A stretch of DNA of 25,961 nt from an uncultured Oscillospiraceae bacterium. GTDB lineage: Bacteria; Bacillota; Clostridia; Oscillospirales; Acutalibacteraceae. This document shows positions 6,627 to 13,723 of the stretch, piece after piece (positions within the stretch are counted from its first letter, which is position 1; each line of letters opens with the position of its first letter). Location of the stretch: positions 1-25,961 of the forward strand of contig UQNI01000020.1 of NCBI GenBank assembly GCA_900542375.1. Direction: 5' to 3'. The notes under the pieces are model-generated. The model saw only the letters and a list, made by a program, of their open reading frames with translations, had not been told where the DNA came from and made no database searches. The position numbers were made by a program, and so were the translations under genes.

Positions 6627-7460
6627 ATGGCAATTATTAACTATAAACCGACCACTCCATCAAGACGTAACATGTCTTGCACGGATTATTCTGGTCTTTC
6701 AAAAGTTGCACCGGAAAAGAGCCTTCTGGCTCCTTTGAATAAAAAATCCGGTCGTAATAGCTACGGTAGAATCACAGTACGTCACAGAGGCGGCGGAAAC
6801 AGAAGAAAATACCGTATCATCGATTTTAAACGTACAAAACACGGCATTCCAGCTACTGTACAAACATTAGAGTACGATCCAAACCGTTCTGCTTTCATTG
6901 CACTTGTGCAATACGAAGACGGCGAGAAAAGATATATCTTGGCTCCAAACGGTTTGAAAGTTGGAGATATTGTTGTATCCGGTCCTGATGCAGATATTAA
7001 ACCTGGTAATGCTTTACCACTAACCAATATCCCAACCGGTACATTTATTCATAACGTTGAGCTATATCCTGGTAAAGGCGGCCAATTGGCACGTTCTGCC
7101 GGTAACATGGCTCAATTAATGGCAAAAGAAAACGGCATGGCTCTGTTGAGACTACCTTCCGGCGAACTTAGAAATGTATCTGCATTGTGCATGGCTACTG
7201 TTGGTCAGGTAAGTAACACAGACCATGAGAACGTAAAAATTGGTAAGGCTGGCCGTAAACGTCACCTTGGCTTTAGACCAACCGTTCGTGGTTCTGTTAT
7301 GAACCCATGCGATCACCCACACGGTGGTGGTGAAGGTAAATCTCCAGTTGGTCGTCCAGGTCCTGTTACACCATGGGGCAAACCTGCTCTTGGTTACAAG
7401 ACACGTTCTAAGAAACACCGTTCCGATAAATTTATCGTGAAACGCAGAAACGGCAAATAA
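6627..7460 (+). CDS. rplB: 50S ribosomal protein L2 (uL2)
   Basis: L2 binds 23S rRNA beside the peptidyl transferase centre and helps form a bridge to the 30S subunit. The 277 residues open 'MAIINYKPTTPSRRNM'. The C-terminal 'NPCDHPHGGGEGK' motif starts at residue 226 and contains the conserved His230 that corresponds to E. coli His229. 'RHRGGGNRRKYRIIDFKR' near residue 53 is the normal N-terminal RNA-binding stretch. AAGGAGA precedes the ATG. Confidence 0.98.
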   Translation: MAIINYKPTTPSRRNMSCTDYSGLSKVAPEKSLLAPLNKKSGRNSYGRITVRHRGGGNRRKYRIIDFKRTKHGIPATVQTLEYDPNRSAFIALVQYEDGEKRYILAPNGLKVGDIVVSGPDADIKPGNALPLTNIPTGTFIHNVELYPGKGGQLARSAGNMAQLMAKENGMALLRLPSGELRNVSALCMATVGQVSNTDHENVKIGKAGRKRHLGFRPTVRGSVMNPCDHPHGGGEGKSPVGRPGPVTPWGKPALGYKTRSKKHRSDKFIVKRRNGK

Positions 7461-7487
7461 GGCATACAGAAAGGAGCTTATTGAACA

Positions 7488-7763
7488 ATGGGCAGAAGCG
7501 TAAAAAAAGGTCCTTACGTACAGCCTGTGCTGTTGAAAAGGATTCAACAAATGAATGAAGCCGGCGAAAAGAACATTGTGAAAACATGGAGCAGAGCATC
7601 CATTATTTTCCCAGATTTCGTTGGTCATACAATTGCAGTACACGATGGCCGTAAACATGTTCCAGTGTATGTAACCGAAGATATGGTAGGTCACAAACTA
7701 GGTGAGTTTGCACCAACCAGAACTTACAAAGGTCATGCTGGTTCTAAAACAGGCGGTAAATAA
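7488..7763 (+). CDS. rpsS: 30S ribosomal protein S19 (uS19)
   Basis: S19 is a 30S head protein that contacts S13 and approaches A-site tRNA. The 91 residues start 'MGRSVKKGPYV' and end with 'LGEFAPTRTYKGHAGSKTGGK', both family hallmarks. 'TWSRASIIFPDFVGHTIAVH' is the conserved core. AAGGAG lies upstream of the ATG, and the gene follows rplB by 27 bases. Confidence 0.98.
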   Translation: MGRSVKKGPYVQPVLLKRIQQMNEAGEKNIVKTWSRASIIFPDFVGHTIAVHDGRKHVPVYVTEDMVGHKLGEFAPTRTYKGHAGSKTGGK

Positions 7764-7787
7764 TTTAGGCCGAAAGGAGTGTTTTAA

Positions 7788-8123
7788 ATGGAAGCAAGGG
7801 CTTATCTGAAATATGCCCGCATTTCACCACGTAAAGTACAAATCGTGCTTGACTTAATCAGAAACAAGCCGGTTGATATGGCTATGGCTATCCTTAAGCA
7901 TACACCTAAGGCCGCATGCGAAGACTTGCAAAAATTATTGAAGTCTGCAATGGCTAATGCTGAGAATAACCATGACATGGACGTATCCAGACTTTACGTA
8001 GCGGAATGCTTCGTATGTCCGGGCCCGATCCTCAAGCGTATTCGTCCAAGAGCTCAGGGTCGCGCATATAGAGTATTAAAAAGAACTTCGCACGTAACCC
8101 TCGTGCTAAAAGAAAAAGAATAA
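7788..8123 (+). CDS. rplV: 50S ribosomal protein L22 (uL22)
   Basis: L22 has a globular surface domain and a long beta-hairpin that narrows the peptide exit tunnel. The 111 residues begin 'MEARAYLKYARISPRKV'. The hairpin region is 'ILKRIRPRAQGRAYRVLKR', near residues 80-98, where macrolide-resistance changes occur in other bacteria; I see no insertion or deletion in it. The middle carries Cys at 44 and a C-F-V-C pair, unusual but outside the tunnel loop. Confidence 0.97.
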   Translation: MEARAYLKYARISPRKVQIVLDLIRNKPVDMAMAILKHTPKAACEDLQKLLKSAMANAENNHDMDVSRLYVAECFVCPGPILKRIRPRAQGRAYRVLKRTSHVTLVLKEKE

Positions 8124-8142
8124 GCAATAGAGGAGGTAAACT

Positions 8143-8805
8143 ATGGGCCAGAAAGTTAACCCACATGGCATTCGTGTGGGCGTTATCAAAGATTGGGATT
8201 CCCGCTGGTTCGCGAAGGACAACGTTTTTGGCGATACATTGGTAGAAGATTATAACCTACGTAAAGTATTGAAAAAACAACTTGCAGCAGCTGGTGTTCC
8301 TAAAATTGAAATTGAGCGCGATGCTTCTAAGGTTCGTGTTCACATTCACTGCGCAAAGCCAGGTATGGTAATCGGTAAAGGCGGCGCAGAAATCGAAAAA
8401 TTGCGTTTGCAATGCGAAAAAATGTTGAAAAAACCTGTTGTGATTAATATCGTTGAAGTGAAAACTCCAGATACAAATGCACAATTGGTTGCTGAAAATA
8501 TTGCACAACAACTAGAGAAAAGAATTTCATTCCGCCGTGCTATGAAACAATGCATCGGTCGTGCAATGAAAATGGGTGTAAAAGGTATCAAAACTCAAGT
8601 TTCCGGTCGTTTAGGCGGCGCTGAAATTGCTAGAGCAGAACGTTACCATGACGGCACCATTCCGCTACAGACATTAAGAGCTGACATTGACTATGGTTTT
8701 GCAGAGGCTATGACCACATACGGTCTAATCGGCGTTAAAGTCTGGATTTACAGAGGCGAGGTACTACAAGATACTAAGGCTCGTAAGGAAGGAGGCAGTA
8801 AATAA
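8143..8805 (+). CDS. rpsC: 30S ribosomal protein S3 (uS3)
   Basis: S3 lines the mRNA entry channel and contributes to ribosomal helicase activity. The start 'MGQKVNPHGIRVG' is invariant in the family. A type II KH RNA-binding domain carries GMVIGKGGAEI at residues 74-84. The C-terminal domain holds 'GVKGIKTQVSGRLGGAEIAR' and 'TLRADIDYGFAEA'. It is 220 residues long, and its stop overlaps the next start as TAATG, suggesting translational coupling to rplP. Confidence 0.98.
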   Translation: MGQKVNPHGIRVGVIKDWDSRWFAKDNVFGDTLVEDYNLRKVLKKQLAAAGVPKIEIERDASKVRVHIHCAKPGMVIGKGGAEIEKLRLQCEKMLKKPVVINIVEVKTPDTNAQLVAENIAQQLEKRISFRRAMKQCIGRAMKMGVKGIKTQVSGRLGGAEIARAERYHDGTIPLQTLRADIDYGFAEAMTTYGLIGVKVWIYRGEVLQDTKARKEGGSK

Positions 8806-9230
8806 TGCTGTTGCCTAAACGCGTTAAATATCGTAGAGTTCACCGTGGTCGTTTGACAGGTAAAGCCTACCGCGGAAACAAAGTAACTAACGGTGATTTT
8901 GGTATTCAAGCTACTGAACCGGCTTGGATTACTTCCAACCAAATCGAGGCAGCTCGTATCGCTATGACACGTTACTGCAAAAGATTTGGTAAAGTTTGGA
9001 TTAAAATTTTCCCAGATAAACCAATTACAGAGAAACCTGCTGAAACTCGAATGGGTTCCGGTAAAGGTTCTCCAGAATACTGGGTTGCAGTGGTAAAACC
9101 AGGCAGAGTTATGTTTGAAATTGCTGGTGTTCCTGAAGAAACAGCAAGAGAAGCATTGCGTTTGGCTGCCAACAAATTACCAATCAAGTGTAAATTTGTA
9201 AAAAGGGAAGAAACGGGGGGTGAGCAGTAA
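8805..9230 (+). CDS. rplP: 50S ribosomal protein L16 (uL16)
   Basis: L16 is a late-assembling protein near the A-site tRNA elbow. The 141 residues begin 'MLLPKRVKYRRVHRGR'. 'RMGSGKGSPEYWVAVVKPGR' (about 80-99) includes the conserved loop that approaches the active centre. The GAAGGAGG SD site lies within the last codons of rpsC. Another one-base TAATG overlap joins it to rpmC, so rpsC-rplP-rpmC form a translationally linked trio. Confidence 0.98.
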   Translation: MLLPKRVKYRRVHRGRLTGKAYRGNKVTNGDFGIQATEPAWITSNQIEAARIAMTRYCKRFGKVWIKIFPDKPITEKPAETRMGSGKGSPEYWVAVVKPGRVMFEIAGVPEETAREALRLAANKLPIKCKFVKREETGGEQ

Positions 9231-9436
9231 TGAAGGCCTCAGAGATGAAAAAATTATCTACAGCAGAGTTAGAAACTAAGCTTAAAGACCTTAAGGCCGA
9301 ACTTTTCAACCTGCGTTTCCAGCTTGCCATTAACCAGCTCGATAACCCGATGCGTGTTTCCGCTGTGAAGAAAGATATTGCTCGTGTAAAAACTGTTTTA
9401 CGTGAGAATGAAATCAATAACAGCAAGAATGCGTAA
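9230..9436 (+). CDS. rpmC: 50S ribosomal protein L29 (uL29)
   Basis: L29 is a small helical protein beside L23 at the tunnel exit. The 68 residues are predicted to be almost entirely alpha-helical. 'AELFNLRFQLAINQLDNPMR' matches the conserved LFNLRFQ...QL.N..R signature. It starts at the ATG within the TAATG overlap with rplP, with GGGGGGTGA immediately upstream as SD. Confidence 0.97.
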   Translation: MKASEMKKLSTAELETKLKDLKAELFNLRFQLAINQLDNPMRVSAVKKDIARVKTVLRENEINNSKNA

Positions 9437-9453
9437 CGGAAGGAGGTTTAGCT

Positions 9454-9711
9454 GTGAGCGATAGAAACATGAGAAAAACCTTGGTTGGCAAGGTGAAAAG
9501 CAACAAAATGGAAAAAACCATTGTTGTAGCAATCGAAGACAGCGTAAAGCATCCGCTTTACAATAAAATTATTAAACGTACCATCAACGTAAAAGCACAC
9601 GATGAGAAAAATGAGTGCAACATTGGTGACGTAGTACGTGTTATGGAGACTCGTCCTCTTTCTAAAGATAAGAGATGGAGACTCGTCGAGATTATTGAGA
9701 AAGCTAAATAA
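9454..9711 (+). CDS. rpsQ: 30S ribosomal protein S17 (uS17)
   Basis: S17 is a primary 16S rRNA binder needed early in 30S assembly. The 85 residues follow a GTG start (9454) with GAAGGAGG upstream. 'RKTLVGKVKSNKMEKTIVVAIE' and 'GDVVRVMETRPLSKDKRWRL' are family signatures of this OB-fold protein. The stop codon sits in the loop of a perfect 8-bp hairpin (9701-9720). Confidence 0.97.
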   Translation: MSDRNMRKTLVGKVKSNKMEKTIVVAIEDSVKHPLYNKIIKRTINVKAHDEKNECNIGDVVRVMETRPLSKDKRWRLVEIIEKAK

Positions 9712-9720
9712 TTTTAGCTT
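9701..9720 (+). other. Hairpin with rpsQ stop codon in its loop
   Basis: AAGCTAAA (9701-9708) and TTTAGCTT (9713-9720) are perfect complements around a TAAT loop whose first three bases are the rpsQ stop codon. No U-run follows. It may be a processing or stability element, or a chance palindrome in an AT-rich gap. Confidence 0.35.
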
Positions 9721-9741
9721 GTAAAGAAGGAGGAACGCACT

Positions 9742-10110
9742 GTGATACAACAGCAAAGTTACCTTAAAGTTGCCGACAACACCGGCGCGAAAGAGATTAT
9801 GTGCATCCGCGTTCTAGGTGGTACCGGCAGAAGGTATGCCAATATTGGCGACGTTGTGGTTGCTTCCGTTAAAAAAGCAGCACCCGGCGGCGTTGTTAAA
9901 AAAGGCGACGTTGTAAAAGCAGTTATCGTAAGAACTGCTTTTGGTGTTCGCCGTGAGGACGGCACATACATTCGTTTTGACGAAAATGCAGCCGTTATCA
10001 TCAGAGACGATAAAAATCCAAGGGGAACACGTATCTTTGGCCCAGTAGCCAGAGAATTACGTGATAAAGACTATTTGAAAATTCTAAGTCTTGCCCCTGA
10101 AGTACTATAA
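9742..10110 (+). CDS. rplN: 50S ribosomal protein L14 (uL14)
   Basis: L14 lies at the subunit interface and is the binding site of the silencing factor RsfS. GTG at 9742 has AAGGAGG with good spacing. The 122 residues open 'MIQQQSYLKVADNTGAK', and 'GVVKKGDVVKAVIVRTAFGVRR' is the conserved centre. 'PRGTRIFGPVARELR' near the end is also typical. Length equals the family norm. Confidence 0.98.
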   Translation: MIQQQSYLKVADNTGAKEIMCIRVLGGTGRRYANIGDVVVASVKKAAPGGVVKKGDVVKAVIVRTAFGVRREDGTYIRFDENAAVIIRDDKNPRGTRIFGPVARELRDKDYLKILSLAPEVL

Positions 10111-10126
10111 TGGGAGGTGCTCACTA

Positions 10127-10444
10127 ATGAACAAAATTCATGTTAAAACTGGTGACACCGTCATCATTTTAAGCGGCAAGGACCGCGGCAAAGAAGGCAA
10201 AGTCTTAGCAGTTAGCCCAAAAGAGGGTAAAGTAATTGTAGAAGGCCGTAACATGGTTACAAAACATGTGAAACCTCGCAAAATGGGTGAGCAAGGCGGT
10301 ATTGCAAAAGCAGAAGGCGCTATGTATGCATGTAAAGTTCAACTAGTTTGCTCTGCTTGCGGTAAACCTACACGTGTTGCACATAAAATTTCTGAAGACG
10401 GTAAAAAAGCACGCATTTGCAAAAAATGCGGTGCAACGCTGTAA
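10127..10444 (+). CDS. rplX: 50S ribosomal protein L24 (uL24), zinc-ribbon (C+) form
   Basis: L24 is an assembly-initiating protein at the 5' region of 23S rRNA. I chose ATG 10127 (MNKIHVKTGD) because GGGAGGTG lies at 10111-10118; an in-frame upstream start would run into rplN. The 105 residues contain a KOW motif ('GKDRGKEGKVLAV', about 17-29). The tail has C75-x2-C78 and C98-x2-C101, a likely zinc-binding pair; many L24 proteins have lost these Cys. Confidence 0.97.
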   Translation: MNKIHVKTGDTVIILSGKDRGKEGKVLAVSPKEGKVIVEGRNMVTKHVKPRKMGEQGGIAKAEGAMYACKVQLVCSACGKPTRVAHKISEDGKKARICKKCGATL

Positions 10445-10456
10445 GGAGGATAAAAC

Positions 10457-10996
10457 ATGGCTAGACTTAAGGATTACTACAAGCAAGACATTGCTCCTGC
10501 ATTGATGAAAAAATTCTCTTACAAAAGCGTAATGCAAATTCCTAAGCTGGAGAAAGTAGTTATCAATGTTGGCGCAGGCGAAGCAAAAGATAACGCAAAA
10601 GCAATTGAAGCTATTATGACAGATATTGCTGCAATTACAGGTCAAAAACCAATGACATGTAAAGCAAAAAAATCAGTTGCTAACTTTAAATTGCGCGAAG
10701 GCATGAATATCGGCGTTAAAGTTACACTAAGAGGCGAGAACATGTATGAATTTGTTGACAAACTATTCAATGTTGCTCTACCTCGCGTAAGAGACTTCAG
10801 AGGAATTAATCCAAACTCTTTTGACGGCCGTGGTAACTATAACATGGGTCTAAAAGAACAATTGATTTTCCCAGAGATTGATTACGATAAAATTGATAAG
10901 GTTCGCGGAATGGACATCTGTTTCGTAACAACTGCAAACACCGACGAAGAGTCTAAAGAGTTACTAACTCTAATGGGCGCTCCGTTTGCGAAATAA
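10457..10996 (+). CDS. rplE: 50S ribosomal protein L5 (uL5)
   Basis: L5 binds 5S rRNA with L18 in the central protuberance and touches P-site tRNA and S13. The 179 residues start 'MARLKDYYKQDIAPALM'. 'IPKLEKVVINVGAGEA' and 'LPRVRDFRGINPNSFDGRGNY' are signature stretches; 'GMDICFVTTANTDEE' ends the fold. ATG follows AAGGAGG, 12 bases after rplX. Confidence 0.98.
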   Translation: MARLKDYYKQDIAPALMKKFSYKSVMQIPKLEKVVINVGAGEAKDNAKAIEAIMTDIAAITGQKPMTCKAKKSVANFKLREGMNIGVKVTLRGENMYEFVDKLFNVALPRVRDFRGINPNSFDGRGNYNMGLKEQLIFPEIDYDKIDKVRGMDICFVTTANTDEESKELLTLMGAPFAK

Positions 10997-11008
10997 GGAG
11001 GGAATATT

Positions 11009-11194
11009 GTGGCCAAAACTTCTATGAAAGTAAAACAACAAAGAGGTTCCAAATACTCTACTCGCGAATACAACAGATGCAAAATCTGTGGCAGGCCGCA
11101 CGCCTATCTTCGTAAGTTCGGTATTTGCCGTATATGCTTTAGAGAATTAGCCCACAAAGGTCAAATTCCAGGCGTTAAAAAGGCAAGCTGGTAA
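11009..11194 (+). CDS. rpsN: 30S ribosomal protein S14 type Z (uS14)
   Basis: This is the short, zinc-binding S14 located in the 30S head. The 61 residues carry C24-x2-C27 and C40-x2-C43, the four zinc ligands, and end in the typical KKASW. The start is GTG at 11009 with AAGGAGGG upstream. A zinc-free S14 paralogue, which many Firmicutes use under zinc limitation, is not in this window. Confidence 0.97.
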   Translation: MAKTSMKVKQQRGSKYSTREYNRCKICGRPHAYLRKFGICRICFRELAHKGQIPGVKKASW

Positions 11195-11217
11195 GCTTAG
11201 CAAAGGAGGTAAACGGT

Positions 11218-11616
11218 ATGCAAATTACAGATCCAATTGCAGATTTGCTTACACGTATCCGCAACGCGAGTGCTGCGAAACATGACTCCGTTGAAGTTCC
11301 TGCATCTAACATGAAAAAGTCTATTGTACAAATTCTTGTTGATGAAGGATACGTGAAAAACTTCACAGTTGTTGAAGACGGCAAACAAGGCATGATTAAA
11401 ATTAACTTAAAATATGGCGAGGGTAAAACCTCTGTTATCAAAGGTCTGAAAAGAGTTTCCAAACCAGGCCTAAGAATTTATTCTAATGCAGAAGAACTAC
11501 CAAAGGTTATCAAAGGCCTAGGTGTAGCTATCATCTCTACTTCCAAAGGTGTTATGACAGACCGTCAAGCACGCAAAGAGAATGTTGGCGGCGAAGTTCT
11601 GGCATTCATTTGGTAA
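11218..11616 (+). CDS. rpsH: 30S ribosomal protein S8 (uS8)
   Basis: S8 binds the central domain of 16S rRNA; in E. coli it represses the spc operon by binding mRNA near rplE. The 132 residues open 'MQITDPIADLLTRIRNA', and the C-terminal signature 'GLGVAIISTSKGVMTDRQAR' is intact. ATG is preceded by AAAGGAGG. No rRNA-like S8 target was obvious near rplE by eye. Confidence 0.98.
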   Translation: MQITDPIADLLTRIRNASAAKHDSVEVPASNMKKSIVQILVDEGYVKNFTVVEDGKQGMIKINLKYGEGKTSVIKGLKRVSKPGLRIYSNAEELPKVIKGLGVAIISTSKGVMTDRQARKENVGGEVLAFIW

Positions 11617-11632
11617 GGTAGGGGGTGCAGTA

Positions 11633-12181
11633 ATGTCTCGAATTGGAAGAAAACCGATAAATATTCCCGCTGGCGTTGATGTAACCATTAACGGCAACGT
11701 AGTTACAGTAAAAGGTGCAAAGGCAACTTTATCCCAAGAGATTCATCCAAACATCACAGTAACAAAAGAAGACAATGTGATTCTTGTTACTCGTCCGAAT
11801 GATGATAAGGAGAATCGTTCTCTACATGGTTTAAGCCGTACACTAATCAATAACATGGTTGTTGGTGTAACAGAAGGCTACAAAAAAGAGCTTGATGTGA
11901 ACGGCGTTGGCTACCGTGTAGCAAAACAAGGCAAAGACTTGGTAATGAACCTTGGTTTCTCTCACCAAGTAATTATGCCTGAGATTGACGGCATCACAAT
12001 TGAATGCCCATCTCCAAACAAAATCATTGTTTCCGGTCCAGACAAGCAAAAGGTTGGTCAGTTTGCTGCTGAGATTCGCGAGAAACGTCTACCTGAACCA
12101 TATAAAGGCAAGGGTATTAAATATGTTGACGAAGTAATCCGCCGCAAAGAAGGTAAAGCTGGTAAGGGTTCTAAGAAGTAA
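11633..12181 (+). CDS. rplF: 50S ribosomal protein L6 (uL6)
   Basis: L6 sits near the sarcin-ricin loop and the factor-binding site. The start MSRIGRKPINIPAGV at ATG 11633 is the family norm and has GGGGGTG upstream; an in-frame ATG at 11582 lies inside rpsH and is rejected. The 182 residues form two similar L6 domains, ending with the signature 'PEPYKGKGIKYVDEVIRRKEG', whose conserved core is seen near residue 153. It is of normal length. Confidence 0.97.
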   Translation: MSRIGRKPINIPAGVDVTINGNVVTVKGAKATLSQEIHPNITVTKEDNVILVTRPNDDKENRSLHGLSRTLINNMVVGVTEGYKKELDVNGVGYRVAKQGKDLVMNLGFSHQVIMPEIDGITIECPSPNKIIVSGPDKQKVGQFAAEIREKRLPEPYKGKGIKYVDEVIRRKEGKAGKGSKK

Positions 12182-12194
12182 GGAGTGAAACATT

Positions 12195-12554
12195 ATGGTG
12201 AATAAAGCTGATAAAAATACAGCTCGTCTAAAGCGTCACAGAAGAGTGCGCGGTAAGATTTCCGGCACAGCTGAGTGCCCACGCCTAAATGTATTCCGCT
12301 CCACCAAAAACATCTATGCTCAGATTATTGATGATGTTAAAGGGGTTACTCTTGTAGCAGCTTCTACTCTGGACAAAGAGTTTACTGGTAATGGCGGAAA
12401 CAAAGAGGCAGCACGTGAAGTTGGCAAAATGATTGCAAAACGTGCTAAAGATAAAGGTATCACAGAGGTCGTTTTTGACCGCGGTGGTTATATTTTCCAC
12501 GGCCGTGTCAAAGAGCTGGCCGAAGGCGCCCGTGAGGGTGGCCTCAACTTCTAA
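12195..12554 (+). CDS. rplR: 50S ribosomal protein L18 (uL18)
   Basis: L18 binds 5S rRNA and helps attach it to the 50S central protuberance. The 119 residues have a basic N-terminus ('ARLKRHRRVRGKISGTAECP'), then 'RLNVFRSTKNIYAQIIDD' and the closing 'VVFDRGGYIFHGRVKELAEG' segment typical of the family. ATG 12195 follows AAGGAGTG; the gap to rplF is 13 bases. Confidence 0.97.
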   Translation: MVNKADKNTARLKRHRRVRGKISGTAECPRLNVFRSTKNIYAQIIDDVKGVTLVAASTLDKEFTGNGGNKEAAREVGKMIAKRAKDKGITEVVFDRGGYIFHGRVKELAEGAREGGLNF

Positions 12555-12571
12555 GAAGGAGGAAATTACTT

Positions 12572-13069
12572 TTGGCTAGAATTGACGCATCAACATTAGA
12601 TTTAAAAGAACACGTAGTTGCTATCAACCGTGTTTCTAAAACTGTAAAAGGTGGCCGTATCTTCAAATTTGCTGCTCTTGTAGTAGTAGGTGACGGTAAC
12701 GGCATTGTAGGTTTTGGTATTGGTAAATCAGGTGAAGTTCCTGATTCTATCCGTAAAGGCATTGAAGATGCTAAGAAAAACCTAATGAGAGTTTCCATGC
12801 GTGGCACAACAATTCCTCATGAGGTAATTGGTGCTTACGATGCAGGCCGTGTTTTGATGAAACCAGCTGCTCCTGGTACTGGTGTTATCGCTGGCGGACC
12901 TGTTCGTGCGGTTGTTGAAGCAGCAGGCATTAAAGATATTAGAACAAAAGCTTTGCGTTCTAATAATCCTTGCAACGTAGTTAGAGCAACCATTCAAGGT
13001 TTGGCTCAATTGCGTACTGCTGAAGAAGTTGCTGCAGCTCGCGGCAAATCCGTAAAAGAAATTTTATAA
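12572..13069 (+). CDS. rpsE: 30S ribosomal protein S5 (uS5)
   Basis: S5 affects decoding fidelity and mRNA unwinding. The start is TTG at 12572, chosen because GAAGGAGG lies 9 bases upstream and the product begins MARIDAST as in relatives. The 165 residues include the spectinomycin-loop region 'VSKTVKGGRIFKFAALVVVG' (21-40), with no obvious resistance-type deletion. 'AAPGTGVIAGGPVRAVVEAAG' follows as the second domain signature, split around residue 115. Confidence 0.97.
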   Translation: MARIDASTLDLKEHVVAINRVSKTVKGGRIFKFAALVVVGDGNGIVGFGIGKSGEVPDSIRKGIEDAKKNLMRVSMRGTTIPHEVIGAYDAGRVLMKPAAPGTGVIAGGPVRAVVEAAGIKDIRTKALRSNNPCNVVRATIQGLAQLRTAEEVAAARGKSVKEIL

Positions 13070-13084
13070 TAGGGGGTAGCAATT

Positions 13085-13264
13085 ATGGCACAGCTAAAAA
13101 TTAAGCTGGTTAAAAGCCTTATCGGCAGTAAAAAGGACCAAATTGCGACTGCCCAGGCTTTAGGCTTGAAAAGAATCGGCGATTGTACAACACAACCCGA
13201 TAATCCACAAACTAAAGGCAAGGTGGCTAAAATCATCCACCTCATCGACGTAACAGAAGCGTAA
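13085..13264 (+). CDS. rpmD: 50S ribosomal protein L30 (uL30)
   Basis: This small 59-residue protein starts at ATG 13085, after GGGGG, and ends at TAA 13262-13264. 'MAQLKIKLVKSLIGSKKDQ' then 'TAQALGLKRIGD' match the short bacterial L30 fold. L30 binds 23S rRNA domain II near the 5S region. It lies exactly between rpsE and rplO, the standard position. Confidence 0.96.
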   Translation: MAQLKIKLVKSLIGSKKDQIATAQALGLKRIGDCTTQPDNPQTKGKVAKIIHLIDVTEA

Positions 13265-13281
13265 GAAGGAGGTGCTTTATA

Positions 13282-13722
13282 ATGAAATTGCACGATTTAT
13301 CTGCTGTACCAGGCTCTACTAAAGTTTCTAAAAGAGTTGGTAGAGGTCATGGCTCCGGTCAAGGTAAAACTGCTGGTAAAGGCCACAAAGGTCAAAAAGC
13401 AAGATCAGGCGCAAGTATTCGCCCAGGTTTTGAAGGCGGCCAAATGCCTTTGCAAAGACGTGTACCTAAAAGAGGTTTCAACAACATTTTTGCGAAAGAA
13501 ATTATCGCTATCAATGTAGGTTCTTTGGAATCTTTTGAAAATGGTGCTGTTGTAGATACACAAGCTTTAATCGATGCAGGTCTTGTCAACAAATGTTGTG
13601 ACGGCATCAAAATCCTAGGAAACGGTAAACTGACAAAGAGCTTAACTGTGAAAGTTGGTGCTTATTCCGAAGGAGCGAAGCAAAAGATTGAATCTGCAGG
13701 TGGGAAGGCAGAGGTGATCTGA
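13282..13722 (+). CDS. rplO: 50S ribosomal protein L15 (uL15)
   Basis: L15 is a late-assembly 50S protein with a long Gly- and Lys-rich tail buried in rRNA. The 146 residues show that tail ('RVGRGHGSGQGKTAGKGHKG', about 19-38) and a C-terminal globular part ending in AEVI. 'FEGGQMPLQRRVPKRGF' is the standard link. GAAGGAGG precedes the ATG. Its stop is one base before the secY start. Confidence 0.98.
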   Translation: MKLHDLSAVPGSTKVSKRVGRGHGSGQGKTAGKGHKGQKARSGASIRPGFEGGQMPLQRRVPKRGFNNIFAKEIIAINVGSLESFENGAVVDTQALIDAGLVNKCCDGIKILGNGKLTKSLTVKVGAYSEGAKQKIESAGGKAEVI

Positions 13723-13723
13723 A

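Noticed and set aside
10091..10126. Upstream extension of rplX
   Set aside because: It overlaps the end of rplN and adds residues absent from L24; ATG 10127 has its own SD site.
11582..11632. Upstream extension of rplF
   Set aside because: It lies inside rpsH; the family N-terminus begins at ATG 11633.
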